Below, in pieces: positions 36,286 through 50,200 of a DNA stretch of 64,000 nucleotides. The position numbers were made by a program, and so were the translations under genes. How positions within the stretch are numbered: the stretch's first letter is position 1; the number at the start of each line of letters is the position of its first letter. The DNA comes from Apiospora phragmitis (lineage: Eukaryota; Ascomycota; Sordariomycetes; Amphisphaeriales; Apiosporaceae): the NCBI GenBank assembly GCA_038363925.1, contig JAQQWL010000003.1:2604001-2668000 (forward strand). Direction: 5' to 3'. The notes beneath the pieces were generated by a model. It did no database searches, was not told the DNA's origin, and worked only from the letters and a program-made list of their open reading frames with translations.

Positions 36286-37559
36286 GGTGCTAATGCAAAG
36301 AATAATCCCCGAGGTTGAAAATTGAGCGTACTGAAAGGGGAGGCAAGAAATGGGGTGATCCGCGAAGTGGGTGGAATGGAGAGACACCGACGAAGGGGCG
36401 ACGAGTTAGATGCACCATTTAAGGTCGACCAGAAATTGACAGACCAACAAAGGTCCTAATATTTCATAGCAGGGGTGGGCTTAGGCAGAATGTGAATCCT
36501 CATGCTCCGTTGTCCAATGCTGTCCAATAGGCACTCTGCCAGGTGTGATAAAATTTGCTACCATGCAGCACTTATCTCTACAATGAACGGGGCCAATTGA
36601 ACGTGCAGATATATCAATGCTGTGTAACCGTTTGCAATGATGTAGCTAGCTATTACTACACGATCTCATTGGCTGGATATCGTGGTCATTCAGCTCGGTG
36701 CACCACTTGCACACCTCTATCAAGACGCACATGATCTCAATCTGTAATTGAGACCGGTAGATACTCTGCCATTTGTTATTGCAAATATGCTCTGAGGATA
36801 TCAGGCTTGAAGGCTTGCATGCTCCCGCACGACTATTCGACCTGCAACTGGGTGGATGTCCTTTAGACAGCAAACGGAGGCTAGAACCGGGTTCCCATCA
36901 ATGTGCAGAACCAATTAAGGGTTCACTTAAAGTGGCTTGGATTGAACATATGCTTATATATGATGCAACGTCCCATGATCAATGATCCCAGGAATCAAGC
37001 CACGCAAGAACTTTGGGTGGCAAGCCAGCGATTCAAGCATGTACCGTAGATTACACGAGTTGCCCTTTCGGCTCCGCCGCCCAGGCGTTAATAAATCGTG
37101 TGTGTGTGTATGTGAACATACTCAGTGCAGAGACGCTCGCGGAAGTGTGATTCATTTGGTGCTAGCTACCCAAATACATTGTGGTGTGGGTTCCTCTTCA
37201 ACCTCCTTCTGTATTAAGTTAACCAAGTGCAATATAATTTTCAGTTGGTCACTCCATTACCGTCAGCACGTTCTTAGGCAGGATCCCGTGGGTTAGTAGT
37301 ATTTCCTGGCAGGCCAGCTTGGAGGCGGTAGCTGAAGCGGTGCCTGCTGTACGAGGCATGGGTGCAATTGGTAACGAAAACGATTTCGCCGATGGCGAGC
37401 CGATAAATCCTTCGCTCAGACCACTTTCCATTCTTGGAAAGGTGCACGGTAACGCTTGTCGTAATCCTTGATTCATGGGTGCCTCACTAGAATAATGTCG
37501 TTGACCGTGAAATAGAAGAATGGTAGGTGTGTGGTGCATTCCTATAGGGGCGACGCGAC
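36286..37559. other. intergenic part of the island, no gene recognised
   Basis: Contains the presumed promoter of the 36285 gene and no recognisable coding sequence; frames at 36982-37296 and 37249-37539 show no domain. Confidence 0.35.
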
Positions 37560-38010
37560 AATCTTAACGCGAACATATTTAGCACCTACTCGGCGGACTT
37601 ATATTTATGATCTTAGTATCCTTTAATTCCGTTTCCTCCGGTGATATGTGACACTAAAGGAAAATACCCATTTATAAACCATGTATCTACTTGAGCCTTA
37701 TAAGCCTGTTTCTCTTCTATAGAACTCCATAAAGGTGGGCGATCTCTGAACGGCCAAAGTCCTGTTTAAATGGTGTAAAAAATTAACCATAAACTGAAGA
37801 TATCGGTTGCTGGCGTTGATTCCCATTTCATTCGGGGATCAAAGACGGGTATGTCCGGCAATCGACCGCCATCTAAACTAAGCCCCTCACATGTCGATCT
37901 ACTAAAATCGCACAACCAAATACTTATAGATGAGGCATCGACTTGGTCGACTACAATGTTCTCTGGCCGAAGATCTGGTGTGCGCGAATGTTGGGAGGAA
38001 TTCGTCTGGC
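37560..38010 (-). pseudogene. protein kinase C-lobe pseudogene
   Basis: The - strand reads SRTPDLRPENIVVDQVDAS (catalytic loop, D-L-R-P-E-N), SISIWLCDFSRSTCEGLSLD, FDPRMKWESTPATDIFSLWL, FYTI, stop, TGLWPFRDRPPLW and INGYFPLVSHITGGNGIKGY, stop. These are the catalytic loop, the DF(G) segment, the D-x-FSLG-like helix F and the helix G-H region of a fungal protein kinase family. At least three in-frame stops are present. The N-lobe upstream is not readable. It sits at the boundary where the AT-rich block resumes. Confidence 0.6.
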
Positions 38011-38229
38011 CTCACGCAGTTGAGAACGGACGGGAAATAAGGTATAGCACCAACCATCAATGCTGTTTTCCATAAATAGTCAACAGCGAATTGACGTTTA
38101 TAAAGAATTATAACTACCCCAATCAGCCATGAAGTGTAATCGATTTGCTTGACGACATCAATTATAGTAGTTGTGAATAGCATATTTTCAAGGGCGCAAG
38201 AAACCTCGTTAATATGCGCAGTGACGACT

Positions 38230-41200
38230 TGTTATTCGTCGTGTAAAGTACGCCGTTGCTAGCCGGGCGGCCACCCCAAGACATCCTGGAGACTAGAACT
38301 GTATTGCAGGTCTAATACCGTCTACGAACTCTTATTTTAATTAAACTAAATATGAAGCTAAGTAGACTGCCTGTCTCTCGCCTTCTTAAGTTTGGTGGTT
38401 GGTGTATCTATTCCTAACTCATTTGCCAACGTCTCAAAATCTTGTGGGGTGTCTTCGCTAGGAGCTTTAATAGAGCGTTCTACTTAATCTCGCCCTATAG
38501 CGCTTATTAATACCCCACGGTGCACTAGCTTAGTGGCATCTGCTATTATTTCGCCCAGTCCATCCTAAAGCGGAAGGGTTTATCCAGTATATATAATATC
38601 CGGATGGCGGTACCCTTCACCTCCCGATAACCCCGAAGAGATTAGAGCGGTTCTTACGCTGCTTAAGTATAATTTAACGCACCGTGATTAATAATTTAAT
38701 AAATTATTTTAAACGTTACTTTTAAAGTTCTTATCCTATAAAAGTACCTCTTGAGTATCTATACCTTATAGCTTAAAAAACGGGGCTATATCGCACTTTA
38801 AAGAAGGTCGAGATAATAGTGGTACGTTTCTATAGCGACTTAGGAAAGGTCTCTATATAGGCTAGAAAATAGAGGACATCACGCTATAATTTATTTACGG
38901 GGTAGTTAGTACTAACGAACTATACTTTTATAAGTGTCTGCTTTAAAAATGTTTATATGCGATTAAAACTTTACTAACTCTATTTTATAACCGGTTCTTA
39001 TTAAATATTAGCTTATATAACTATTATAAAAATAGGAAGTATTATTATTCCCGTTTCTTTAATTACTCCAAGCTTTTATATTTTAAACTAAATTATATTA
39101 CTTAACGAGTATATATTTCTATTAACTTTTTCTAGTTTCCCGGTTATTATAATATGTAAGCGCTAGATTTATAAGAAAAGATATAAACATTTTATTAATA
39201 ATCCCAAGCACGTTATTAAATAGAGGGTCCTTATTCCTATTCTAAAGCTGATACTAACGGTATCTAGGTTAGAAGGATAATAATTCCTTTAGAATTAGTA
39301 CTATTTATAGTGGTATTTGTCCTAAGTATTAAATCCTTTTAGTAACTAACGGTAAGAAACTTTATTTAATCTCTATAGGCGAACTTTTTTTACTGATAGC
39401 AAGACCTATACTAACAGATTTACGAGAGATGTGTAAGGAGAGTAGGATAGACTTATCCTATATTAGATTTAGCTAGAGAATAGGTAGTAAAAGTACGTGG
39501 AGATATATTTAATAAGTAGAATAATAATAATTAAGTAATACTACGAAACAAATTCATAGTATTGCGTTATAGTTTCGAATTATAACGATATTATAGTTTT
39601 ACGTTCTTTTCGGGGAATAGTAATACTGGACTTATCGGATTAATAATAAGCGAACATCATATAATAACAGAACTCGTATAAAATTCTATTAATTAATAAT
39701 ATTTTTTCCCCCGCTAACGATATAGCCTACTTCTCCTTATAATCAATTATTTGTCTTACTATTGCCAACCATAGAAAATAATAACCTTGATACTTTTCAC
39801 CCTTGGTACCTTACCGGTGTCGACATTGCAAAAATCCTTACGAGCGGGTTTAGCGCCTTTATTACTATCTTTAATAGGGAACCGGATACTGTTTTAAAGT
39901 TTCCTTTAATACCCCGTAATGACACGGGTAACTTTATAGATAGCGGGGTCTTATCGACGGAAGTTTAGGAACTAAATTCTTAAAGGTCTAGAGGCTAAGA
40001 TATTAATTCTTAAAGTTTTAGGAAATTACCCTCGAATTATTCGTTTAAAAGGGATATACGAAGACGGTCCCTTATCGAATACATGCTAAATAGTTCAGTT
40101 AAGGCTTATTTACGAAATAACCCTAATATCCTCCTCTTTAAAGATTAAAATAAGTATTTAAAGCTATTAAGGGTTTAACTTACGTCTATTAAAAAAAGGT
40201 TATTTATTACGATATTAGTATTAGAAATATTTTACTGAACTCGGACTTAAACATAAAACTTTCCGATTTTAAAAAAAAGAGTCCTTAATAATGAAAGAGA
40301 GGTTATTCACGATAGTAGCGCGTTAGCGGGCATTATATTATCCATGCCACGAGCGGATCCTAGTTTTTATAATTAAAAAACCGATATTTTCGCTTTAAGA
40401 ACGGCCATATACTTTATAGCGACTAGTGAAATACCTTTCCGCACCTAGCTACGAACGCTTTTAATCACGAGGATACGATCTAAAGCTTATTTTAAAGGGG
40501 CGACTTTTCCTTTTTAAATAGACTTTTTATTAGCGATGTTATACGGAAGTATTAGAAAGGGCGTACGAGTCCTCTATAAATCTTACCTCCGAACTATAAT
40601 AATTATATAATATTATTACTGGAGAAGCGATTATAATTAATATAGTTTAATTATATTCTGCCTTATACATAATCGTCTATTAAGATATAATATTTAAAAT
40701 AGCTCCCTTCGTGAGTCTATTAACGATAAGGTTGACCACAAAGTATTAATTACGTGCTTAGTACTAAAAGGGCCGGTAATATCTTAATAGGCGGGGCTAA
40801 AAAGCTTCGAGCACGGCGTCCATAACTTTAAACTTAGATATTACTATGGAGATAGTTTAGTTCTACCCGATCTTATTTATATTAGTAACGAACATATTAT
40901 ATAAATTTTTCGGCTATAGATCAAGATAAGGATTAATACTGTAAGGTTAAATACTAATTAATAAAAACAATTTGTATTATTTGTAACGCTGGATATATAT
41001 ATAACAAGTAATTATAGCTCGTTTATTAATTATAAAAACCTGAAATACGTTAGATTCCGGCTTACGCCAATAGGGTATTTAGCGGTCAATTCTACGCACA
41101 GCGTAGTAGGCACATCTCGAGTATATACTAGAAGCAATATACGGAATAATAGACGAAACAAATAATTATAATAAAACCTTATTAATACGATCATACAGAG

Positions 41201-44200
41201 ATACTAAGCGTATCGTTACCTTTTTTTAATACGAACAGGAGTATATGGCCGCCGAGGGCCTTACGTTATCGAGCTTACTTATTTGGTACAGGGCGACGTT
41301 ATAATAGGATATTTCACCACTTACTTTGTACTTTATTATTACCGTCCACGGAAGGAGAGAGGGTCGGACTCTATGCGAATTAAAGCATTTTATTAGCCGT
41401 CGATCACATATCGATATCTTAGCTGCGAAAACTATTCAGTCTGTTATTTAGTAACCTTGACCCAAACCGCCCGTCCTCGAAAGATAACCGGATCGGCTGC
41501 CCTTTTATTACCGCCAGCTTTTTACGTTTAGTGATTGGCGTATCTATTACTAACTTGTCCGCAGATGATTTATAACCTTGTAAGGTTGCGGGCCTGTAGT
41601 TGGAGGCCTTATAGCTTTGGTTAATATAAAACTTGTGCGCAGCCTACTATTTGCTAGCCTTATAGCCTCGTCCCTCCGGTGTTTCGTCTAACCTAGACTA
41701 TTATAATAAGTTATAAGCCCTTATTAAAAGCTTCTAATGTTATTAATTAAAGCCTATAAGTTTAAATAGGCTATTATATATTCTAAGCGGCCTAATAAGT
41801 TGCGTCGACTGTTTAGTATAGTTAATAAACATTTTAAATATACTAGAGGAATATGTCGATATAATTAAATAAGTTTCCGTCGTATTATAGCTTAGAGTTT
41901 CCGTACTAAAGAATGCTTTATATCCTTCTCGTATTAAGAGCGCCGTTATAATTCGCTTGCCGTATTACGATAATAGCCGAGCTATTAGCGCCTTACGGCG
42001 AGAAGATTATTTAGCATGATTAAATAATTATATTAGGTGAAAGGGGATAACAAGCCTATTAAGATCGGCACGTACTTTTCGGTCGAGTTGCTCTAAGTAA
42101 GCACCGTAGTAACGGTTTAGAATCCCAGATATAAGTGAGTTATTGGTCAGATGATCGAGGTTATTAAAAGGTATTTGTCCGGATATATATTTACGGTCTG
42201 CGACGTCCCTTTAATAAGAGGGATTATATTAAAAATCTTCCACTCCTTCGTTACGTACGCGTCCTCTATTTTAAATTTCTTAAAGTCTCGTTCGTAAAAC
42301 GCGAAGGAAATAATAATAGTCGAGGTTAGGCAAGAATCGCTCTAATCTCCTCGAGATTATCGGGAAGTGGAGTAGTGCTGTTATTTAGGTATTTATTTTT
42401 ATAAAGAAAATATTATAGTCGATAAAATTTTGTTAAAAAGTACGGTTATATGGTCCGGTACTTTTAATACTTGTCGTGTTAGAGCTACGCTTCGTTAATA
42501 ATTACGAACCGCGCTTCCGTCGCTTAGGGCTGGATTAGCTCATATTGCGGGATTTTGCTATGCTATACGAGATAGGGAGTAGTAATATAGTAAAGTACGC
42601 CTTTATAATTTAAAAAATTCGGGCCTCTTTCTTTTAAAAAGCGTTTAATTTGGTGTAGACGCGTAGACGTTAACGGCTAGAAATGTTTTAAAACGGGCTA
42701 GAATAACCGGCTAACCCTCGTTATTTTAGGATAATAAATCGTAGGTATTCTCGGCTACTCGATTACGTTTTTCGATTTAGTTCGTATAGCGCGTTACGGA
42801 CGAACGGGATTTGCCGAGGTTATCCTAGAACGAAGGTGGCGGTCGGTTTAGGTAGAGGTGCTTGATCTTCTTTCGAAGGTGTCGGTTAACGTTAATCGGT
42901 AATAATTCGGGGGTAGGAGATTATTTGCGTTTACGCGAGCCTGAGCGGAATAATAATTTTATTTAGGAGTATTACGACTTAACGGTTAGCTATGGTAAGG
43001 GGACATTGTTATATTTACGTATAAACTGGCTTGATTTCTACGCGCCGTTATTAAGCGGGGGCGATTAGCCCGAGTACCCGCAGCCTTTTCGTTCTAGGGC
43101 ACTTTATGTCAAGTCTAATCATTCCTAGCCAGTAGTAGAGTCGCTCAGACCCTTATAGTAGAACGAGTTCAGTATAAAATGGTATATACGGCTCAGCGAA
43201 CCTGGCGCACAGTCGTCCTGGCGCTTTCATTTCCATTTTGCCTTAATAACTATGTCGTATACGTATTACGCTCTAAGTCGCTAAGCGGCCGACCTGCCTA
43301 TGGGCAATAGGCTGACATGGTGTGCGGAGTGGCCTATTTTAAGTGTCCGCCATCTCATGCTCCTTAGGCTCGGCCCAGCCCGTGCGATCAGCGATTAGAG
43401 GCTATTCTTAATAGCTTCACGATATTATCCTGTTTTATAAATAACGGGTAATCCTATATTATAAAAGGATAGCAACTCGAAAGGGGTGATGAACGATACT
43501 GGTGGCCCTCGAGCTAGTTAGCTCTTTATTAACCGCATTTTAATAGCATAGCAGGTCCCGGTAGCTTGGTTCGCAAGATCTAGCGAATACCGGCGTAATA
43601 AAAGAGTAAACCTCGCGAGTTTACCTTTTAATCTATTCTCTCCCGTTCTTTCTTAGTATACTTTTCGCTTTATTTTTTAGATCTAATATATTTTTACTAC
43701 CAAACTCTTTAAGCTTTAGGCACTGGAAATAGGGCCGTTTCTCTACACAAATATAAAAGAATACCGTATTAGGGAAACGTACGGCTTAAAACTTATTTAG
43801 GCGATAGAAACCCGACGCGAAGTATATAAAATATACGCATTAGTAATTAAAAAGCGCGATCAAGTTAAAAAGATAGTTTGCGATATCGAGCGGTAGAAGT
43901 TCGAAGGTTACCGAACTGCGACTATTAAAAAAACGAAACAGGACCTTTTTAAAATTTAATAAGTAATTAGGCGGCTATTTTCGTAAAACTAAATATAAAA
44001 TAAATAAAGCTAAATTACGGTTGAACTAACCGGCAGCTATAAAGGATATACTACCGCCGATGTTATATTTAAGCCTACGGGAAACGGCTCCCTTCACGAA
44101 AGAGCACGATTATAGTGTTATAGCTTGTTTTTCGATACTATCTTCCCGACATGGTTCTTAAGTTAAGGGTAATACTACGCTGTAGCTTATGCCGACGGAG

Positions 44201-47200
44201 CTGTTTTACCTAAGCTCGATATTCAAGGTGCGTACCTCGACCGTCTATAGAAATGCAAAACCTAACTAATAAAGACTATAAACTTAATAACTAAGAAAAC
44301 CACGTTAATTAGGAAGTTTATATTACAACTTTAATAATAGAAAACAATATATATTTTATTTTGATTATAATAATAATAAATAGAAATAGTAGTTATAAAT
44401 ATATTTAAAAATAGAAGCTTAAAGTAATACTCTGCTACCTATATTTATAACTTATACGTAATACCGGACAGGGAAATATGTATAGCTATATAAAGTTAAA
44501 ACTAGCCGTTTTTTACTATAGATATTATACATAGCTCCTATTCTTATACGAGCATTTAGGATTTTTTAAAATACTACCTACGTTATCCTTCTCAAACGCG
44601 CGTAGCCCTATTATTACGTTCTTTATAATATTATTTATATTTACTATTACCGTCCGTGAACGACCTAGCTATAAGGGGCGTCTAATTTTTGAGCATAATA
44701 TTATTTAAGACATACTCTGTAATTCTTTTCGCTAGGTAGGAATATAGGAAAAGGTTCGCCTCTTATTTCTTTTCTTAACACTTACCTTAACCGGATCAAC
44801 TAGTCTATTATTATACGATCTCGGATATCGAGAAGGTAATAGGTGGCACCGCTAAATAACTTTCGACTCTGTCGCGCTGAAGCTTTCTATATAAAGAGGA
44901 GCCCAGCTAACCTCCGATAAACCCTGCCAAGACGCCGCTAAAAAACGATTAAAAAAGGTACCCGTATCGTAAAAATACCCGTAGCCTACCCTTTTAATAT
45001 TTATTATTACGTTGGGCGTATTAAAAAATTTATACTAGGGTTGACACTATAGGGCTCCTCGTATTACTATACCGCGGATCGCTAGAACTCTTTATTTCTA
45101 TAGTTATGCTATATAATATATAAACTTAAGCATTCTTCTTTCTTCTATATATAACTAAACCACCTAAAATACTTTATAAACTGCCGGATAAAGCGTTATT
45201 AATAATTTTGAAGTTTGTAAATAACGATAAAATGGTGGACTTAACCTTACCCCCTTATTTATTAAAGCTCGTAAGGTTACAACGCTCCTCGTATTTTGGA
45301 GGATTATTATATATCTATTAGAATAGGCTTTTTTATAATCGATTTAATTCTGGAGTACCTAATACGTAGATATTTTAAATTAATCTGCTGGCTATTCGAA
45401 GGACCTAAATACAGATTTAGCTATATTGTTTAAAGCGTTCAAGGTTATTTTCACTAGATAGCAGAATTAGGAAGCCTCGTTTACTAATACGAAGTTTTAG
45501 TTACAAGGCATGTTAGCATACTAATATATAGGATAATAGTAAGCCGACTTATAAGAGAATTTACTTAATATACCAATCCGACATATATAAGCTATCTAAT
45601 ATTGAGACAGTTATACCCGCGAGTAATATTCCACGTCCTAGGCGTTATACCAGATCTCCGGTCAGGTATAGGATCTCGGTCTATAGAATAATCTCGCGGC
45701 CTACCACGACCTGCATTAAAAAGCCAGCACTACGGTTTACCGGGTATACTTTTTTATTTAAAAATCCTTAAGATAATAATAAGCCTAATCGCCTTTACTA
45801 ACTTTAAAGGCCTTACTTCTTAAGCAAGGATAAATTAAGAAAAATAATAAATCCTGACCATTACCGTTGCAGCCGGACTTTACTTTGACCAACAGTTCAC
45901 CTTTTTTATTTATTAATTATCCTAATTAATTATCTTAATTTTATTAATATAAATTCTTTTAAAAGGGTTCTACATTTTTACCGAGTTGATCCGCTGCTTG
46001 TAACGTATATAGGAGCTTTTATATCTCGAGGCTTAAAGTCGGTTTCTATATATTATAATATTATAGAAGAAGATTCTCTACTAAAAAGCGCCAGATTAAA
46101 TTAATATAAAACGAGGTCTTTACGCTGGTCGGCCGCTTGAATAATACGTACCAAGAGAGGGATGAGCTTCGTTATTGCGTTAGAGCGATAGAAGGCTTTC
46201 TAGATAAACCGGCCTTACTACTTAGCTTTTAGTGTAAGAATTTCGTACTAAAGAAGTAATTACTTTTTACTTAGCCAGTTAAAGAGTATACTAGTTGTAG
46301 CGAAGTCGGCAGTCTTAGTCTTATTAACGTTGACCCTAGAGCTGAGCTCGAACTGATTAAGGATTTTATTACTAACGCGTACGCGTCGCTTAAGGGGGAT
46401 GAACGCATATTGGATCCGTTAAAAGATTATAGTGTAAGTTTAGTGCTTTTATAGTGGGCCAGTAAGTTTTGGGGTAGGATTTAGATTTCAAATCCTTCAT
46501 TATATCTTGTAAGAAGTCCGGCATAAAGATTATTAACGTCCTTAGGTCCCTTATAGCTATATTACTTTAGGCTCTTATATAGCAATATCCTTTTAAAGAG
46601 ATAGTAATTATAAAGTCCCCGATGTATAACCTTTACAAAAAGTAATTATTAATAAGGTATAAATTATATCACTTGAAATAGGTTTTTCATACTAATTAGC
46701 TAACGTAAATAGGTCTGATATTCGCTAGCTTAATACCCTTATCTATAGGTCCTAGGTGTGGGAGCCCTCCTTTAAAAATTTCGTTAATAGCCGCTCTAAG
46801 ACGTTATCGGGTTATATATACCATATACTAGACCTACTACTGGATTCTGAATCGAGGCAGACTAATATAAGTGAAGAAAGTAATGTCTGATTAGATATTA
46901 GTAGCTCGTTTGAAGATGCTATGCACCGTACGATCGAACTGGCGGCAAAGCTATACCTTACTAATAAAGGCTGCTTTTAAGCTTTCCCTCAGTACGGAAG
47001 CCAATTTGACTCGTGTACAATAACCTTAATTAATATCATAACCTACGGGGAGGGTAATCGGACAGGGTAGGCTCCACGGTTCAGTTATGTCTTTTTCCTG
47101 CTTTATATATAAGCAAGATTCCGGAAAGCTCGGCCAGTTTAGATAGGGGGGCTAAAGGCTTAACCAGGAGCGCTTCTAAAGACTTAAGTGGCTACTAACT

Positions 47201-50200
47201 TGTTACTAAAGGTCTGGTACAGATTAAGTAGGGAGATAGAGCTGTATTTCTTGATAATATAGATATATTATTAGTTAACGTAATAGTTTAATTATTTATT
47301 ATAGCTAGCTATTTTATAAGAAATAAGTATTTTAAGAATCTATCTATAATTTATACTATTTGTAATTTAAGAGTATAATCCTTATTCTGAAATATCCTCC
47401 GTAAATATACTACCTACTCCTTCTCGTACTTCCTGAATTATAAGTAGCCTTCCTAAAGGCCTTAAGATTTATCCTATATTTCCGCTTATTCAATATTAAC
47501 TCCGCTAACGGACGTTAAAGTGTAAACAATGAAGCCCGCTCAAAGTCGATCAATATAACCCTTATCATCCTAGGATTAAACAACACGTTCGCCAACGCAC
47601 GTCCCGGTGAATTACACCCTCTTAATATAATACCTATAAGGCTCGAATAGTAGGTGGAAGGAATTTCTGTTTTTCGTCTTTATTCACCACCTGCGGAATA
47701 CTAATTCCACCCCTAAGAGAGAAGCGTTATATACATAACAGAGACTCGATGGTTATAATAACAGACCTTGTTCATTAGACGGAGGTCAATAGCGCCCAGA
47801 AACACGGGCACGTACGCACCTTGGAGCGGCCTCGTGCCCGAGGTCCTCGATAAAAGCCTGCACGGTGCCCCTGCTGATAAAGGGTGTAGCCGTAGGCAAG
47901 GAGTGTTACTTTAAAGAGTACACTGCGCGCACCATTATCGTTTGGGGGGGTATATGATCTTATCGTTAAGAGACTGCTCGAGCTATACTTAAGGGAGGCG
48001 AATCTACTCGTTATAACTAGCGGGATGATGTTTACGGTTACTTGCGTCACCTTTGCCGTAAAAGCGATACGTTCGGGTATGTCGAATTAGGAGCCTTTTT
48101 AGGACTAGCTCCAAAAGGCATCTTTATGAATAGTATAGCTGTTCCTGCACGCCGCTTTATCTAGATAAGTCCGATGCGCCAGGTATTAACTACGCCAAAC
48201 CCCGTTTTGTCCTACGGGTAGAAGATCGGGTGGTATTAATACTATTTTATTTATTGTCGGGATAGGTCCGTTACGTCCTTCTTTGGCTGTCCCTTACACA
48301 CCTCGTTATTCTATCGGCGGCGTCTTTATTAGCGTAGATATACGGTAAGCGACGTAGTAAGCGATCGATCTTTTCATAAATTAGAATATAGCAAGACTTG
48401 TTTTCTAACGATACCGATCGTTCACTTTCTAGAACAGACCGTAGTATAGTTTCGAAATCCTTAGCCCACGTTTCGAGGCCATCCATGGCTCTCTAGTCGC
48501 TCGTCCTGCCCATACTACTGACGTTCCTTAGGCGCCCCGAGCGCTATTAGTATAAATAATAAGCATTGGCCGATAGCCTAGTAGACGGTGGGTAAGCCGA
48601 TACCTCTAGGCCAGGTTCCGTTAAATAGTAGTTCAAGGTTTAAGGTTTACCCTAATCGATTTTAAAGAAACATAATCGTCTCGTTTATGGTAAGCTGGCC
48701 GTACTCCAGACCACTTTCTATCATAAAGTGATATGTTTGCGTAATGGCGGATGTTACCAGCCTCTTTGTATGGTACTAAAAGCGCGTATAGGTTTTACAA
48801 AGTTCGGTATAAGCTTCCGGTTTATTACTTCCTTATATATATTTATCGCCCGAAGCCTTACACGTAAATATGTAGCGATCAGCTTATGGGGCGGCTTGTA
48901 CTCGTAAATATAAAGCATAGCATATAGTGCTAATACGGAACTATTACCGCGGTAAATATAGATCTGGTTTAACCGTAGCTAGTATAGATATTATCGGTGG
49001 TTTAATGTCCGAGGCGGTAATATTAAAGTATTCCTAAATATAACCTCTTTAGTAATATTATTAATAACGCGAGGATGGTTCTCGAAAATAATATTATTTC
49101 TAAGCTAATAGGTATTAGTAATAGTTTCTACTCTTTTTAACTGTTTTAGAATAACTTTAACCGGATTTTCCACGGTATTATATAAAAAATATTCGAGGGT
49201 TTTTCTCGTCCGCGATTAGCCGCTACGAGATTCTGTTACTAAAACCGATTAAAAAGTTTCGGTTTTAAAAACGCAATTCCGGTTGGGGAAGGTATTATAA
49301 AAGGTGTACTTAAAGCAGTTTTTTATTACTGGAGAAGTTGGACCATAGCTTTAAGTTCTTTAAACATTATTTATTACGAGGACTAGTTATTGGACCTTTC
49401 GATATTAATTGCGGGTCTGGTTCGATAGCGAATCTGGAGACAAAGATGAGGTATGGTAAGTAGCGATATATTCGTTTAGTATTATTCGTTATGTTTGTTC
49501 CTCGGAAATATCGGCTCGTTATCGTTTTTTCTCGGCGTGTCGTCGCTTCCCCTCTCGCTTTTTCTCTACGTCTTCGGCGCGTTACTACTCTTTCGACGCG
49601 TTGTCGTTCTTTTTATTATTCTTTTTCGGCCTTTTCGATATATTTAGGGTAATTTGGAGTTACTTTTCCAGCTCGTTTATATCTTCGTATCTCGTTATAA
49701 TAGATAAATTAATATTGTGATAAATAATGGAGTATTAACTTCTACTTGTGCTGATATTTCGAGGTGTAGCTTAATTGAAGTGGGGCTACTAAGCGTTGTG
49801 GGGGAGACTATAATGGCAGGCTACAAGAAGTGAAGACTAATAGCGTAGTATACTTTTTATTACTGTATCGTTAGTAACTCGTAAAGTACGATATAAGAAT
49901 AATAATAAGATTATAAGTTCATACTATATCTTTAACTATACGTATTATTTTCGTCTAGATTCACCCGTCCTGAAACACCTGGTATCGGCTATGCCCACTT
50001 CTGCTTTATATATTTTTTACCCGTAAATCAACGGGGTCGAGATTACTTACCCTGGCCGGCGTAATTAGCTGGTGCTACTTTTAAATGTATTATAAACTAT
50101 AATTTAACTACGCTATAATAGTTAGCTTGGATTATTAGAAGAGGAATACTCAACCTACCAGGAGTTCATATATATAGCTATATATATTTCAGCTCTACAA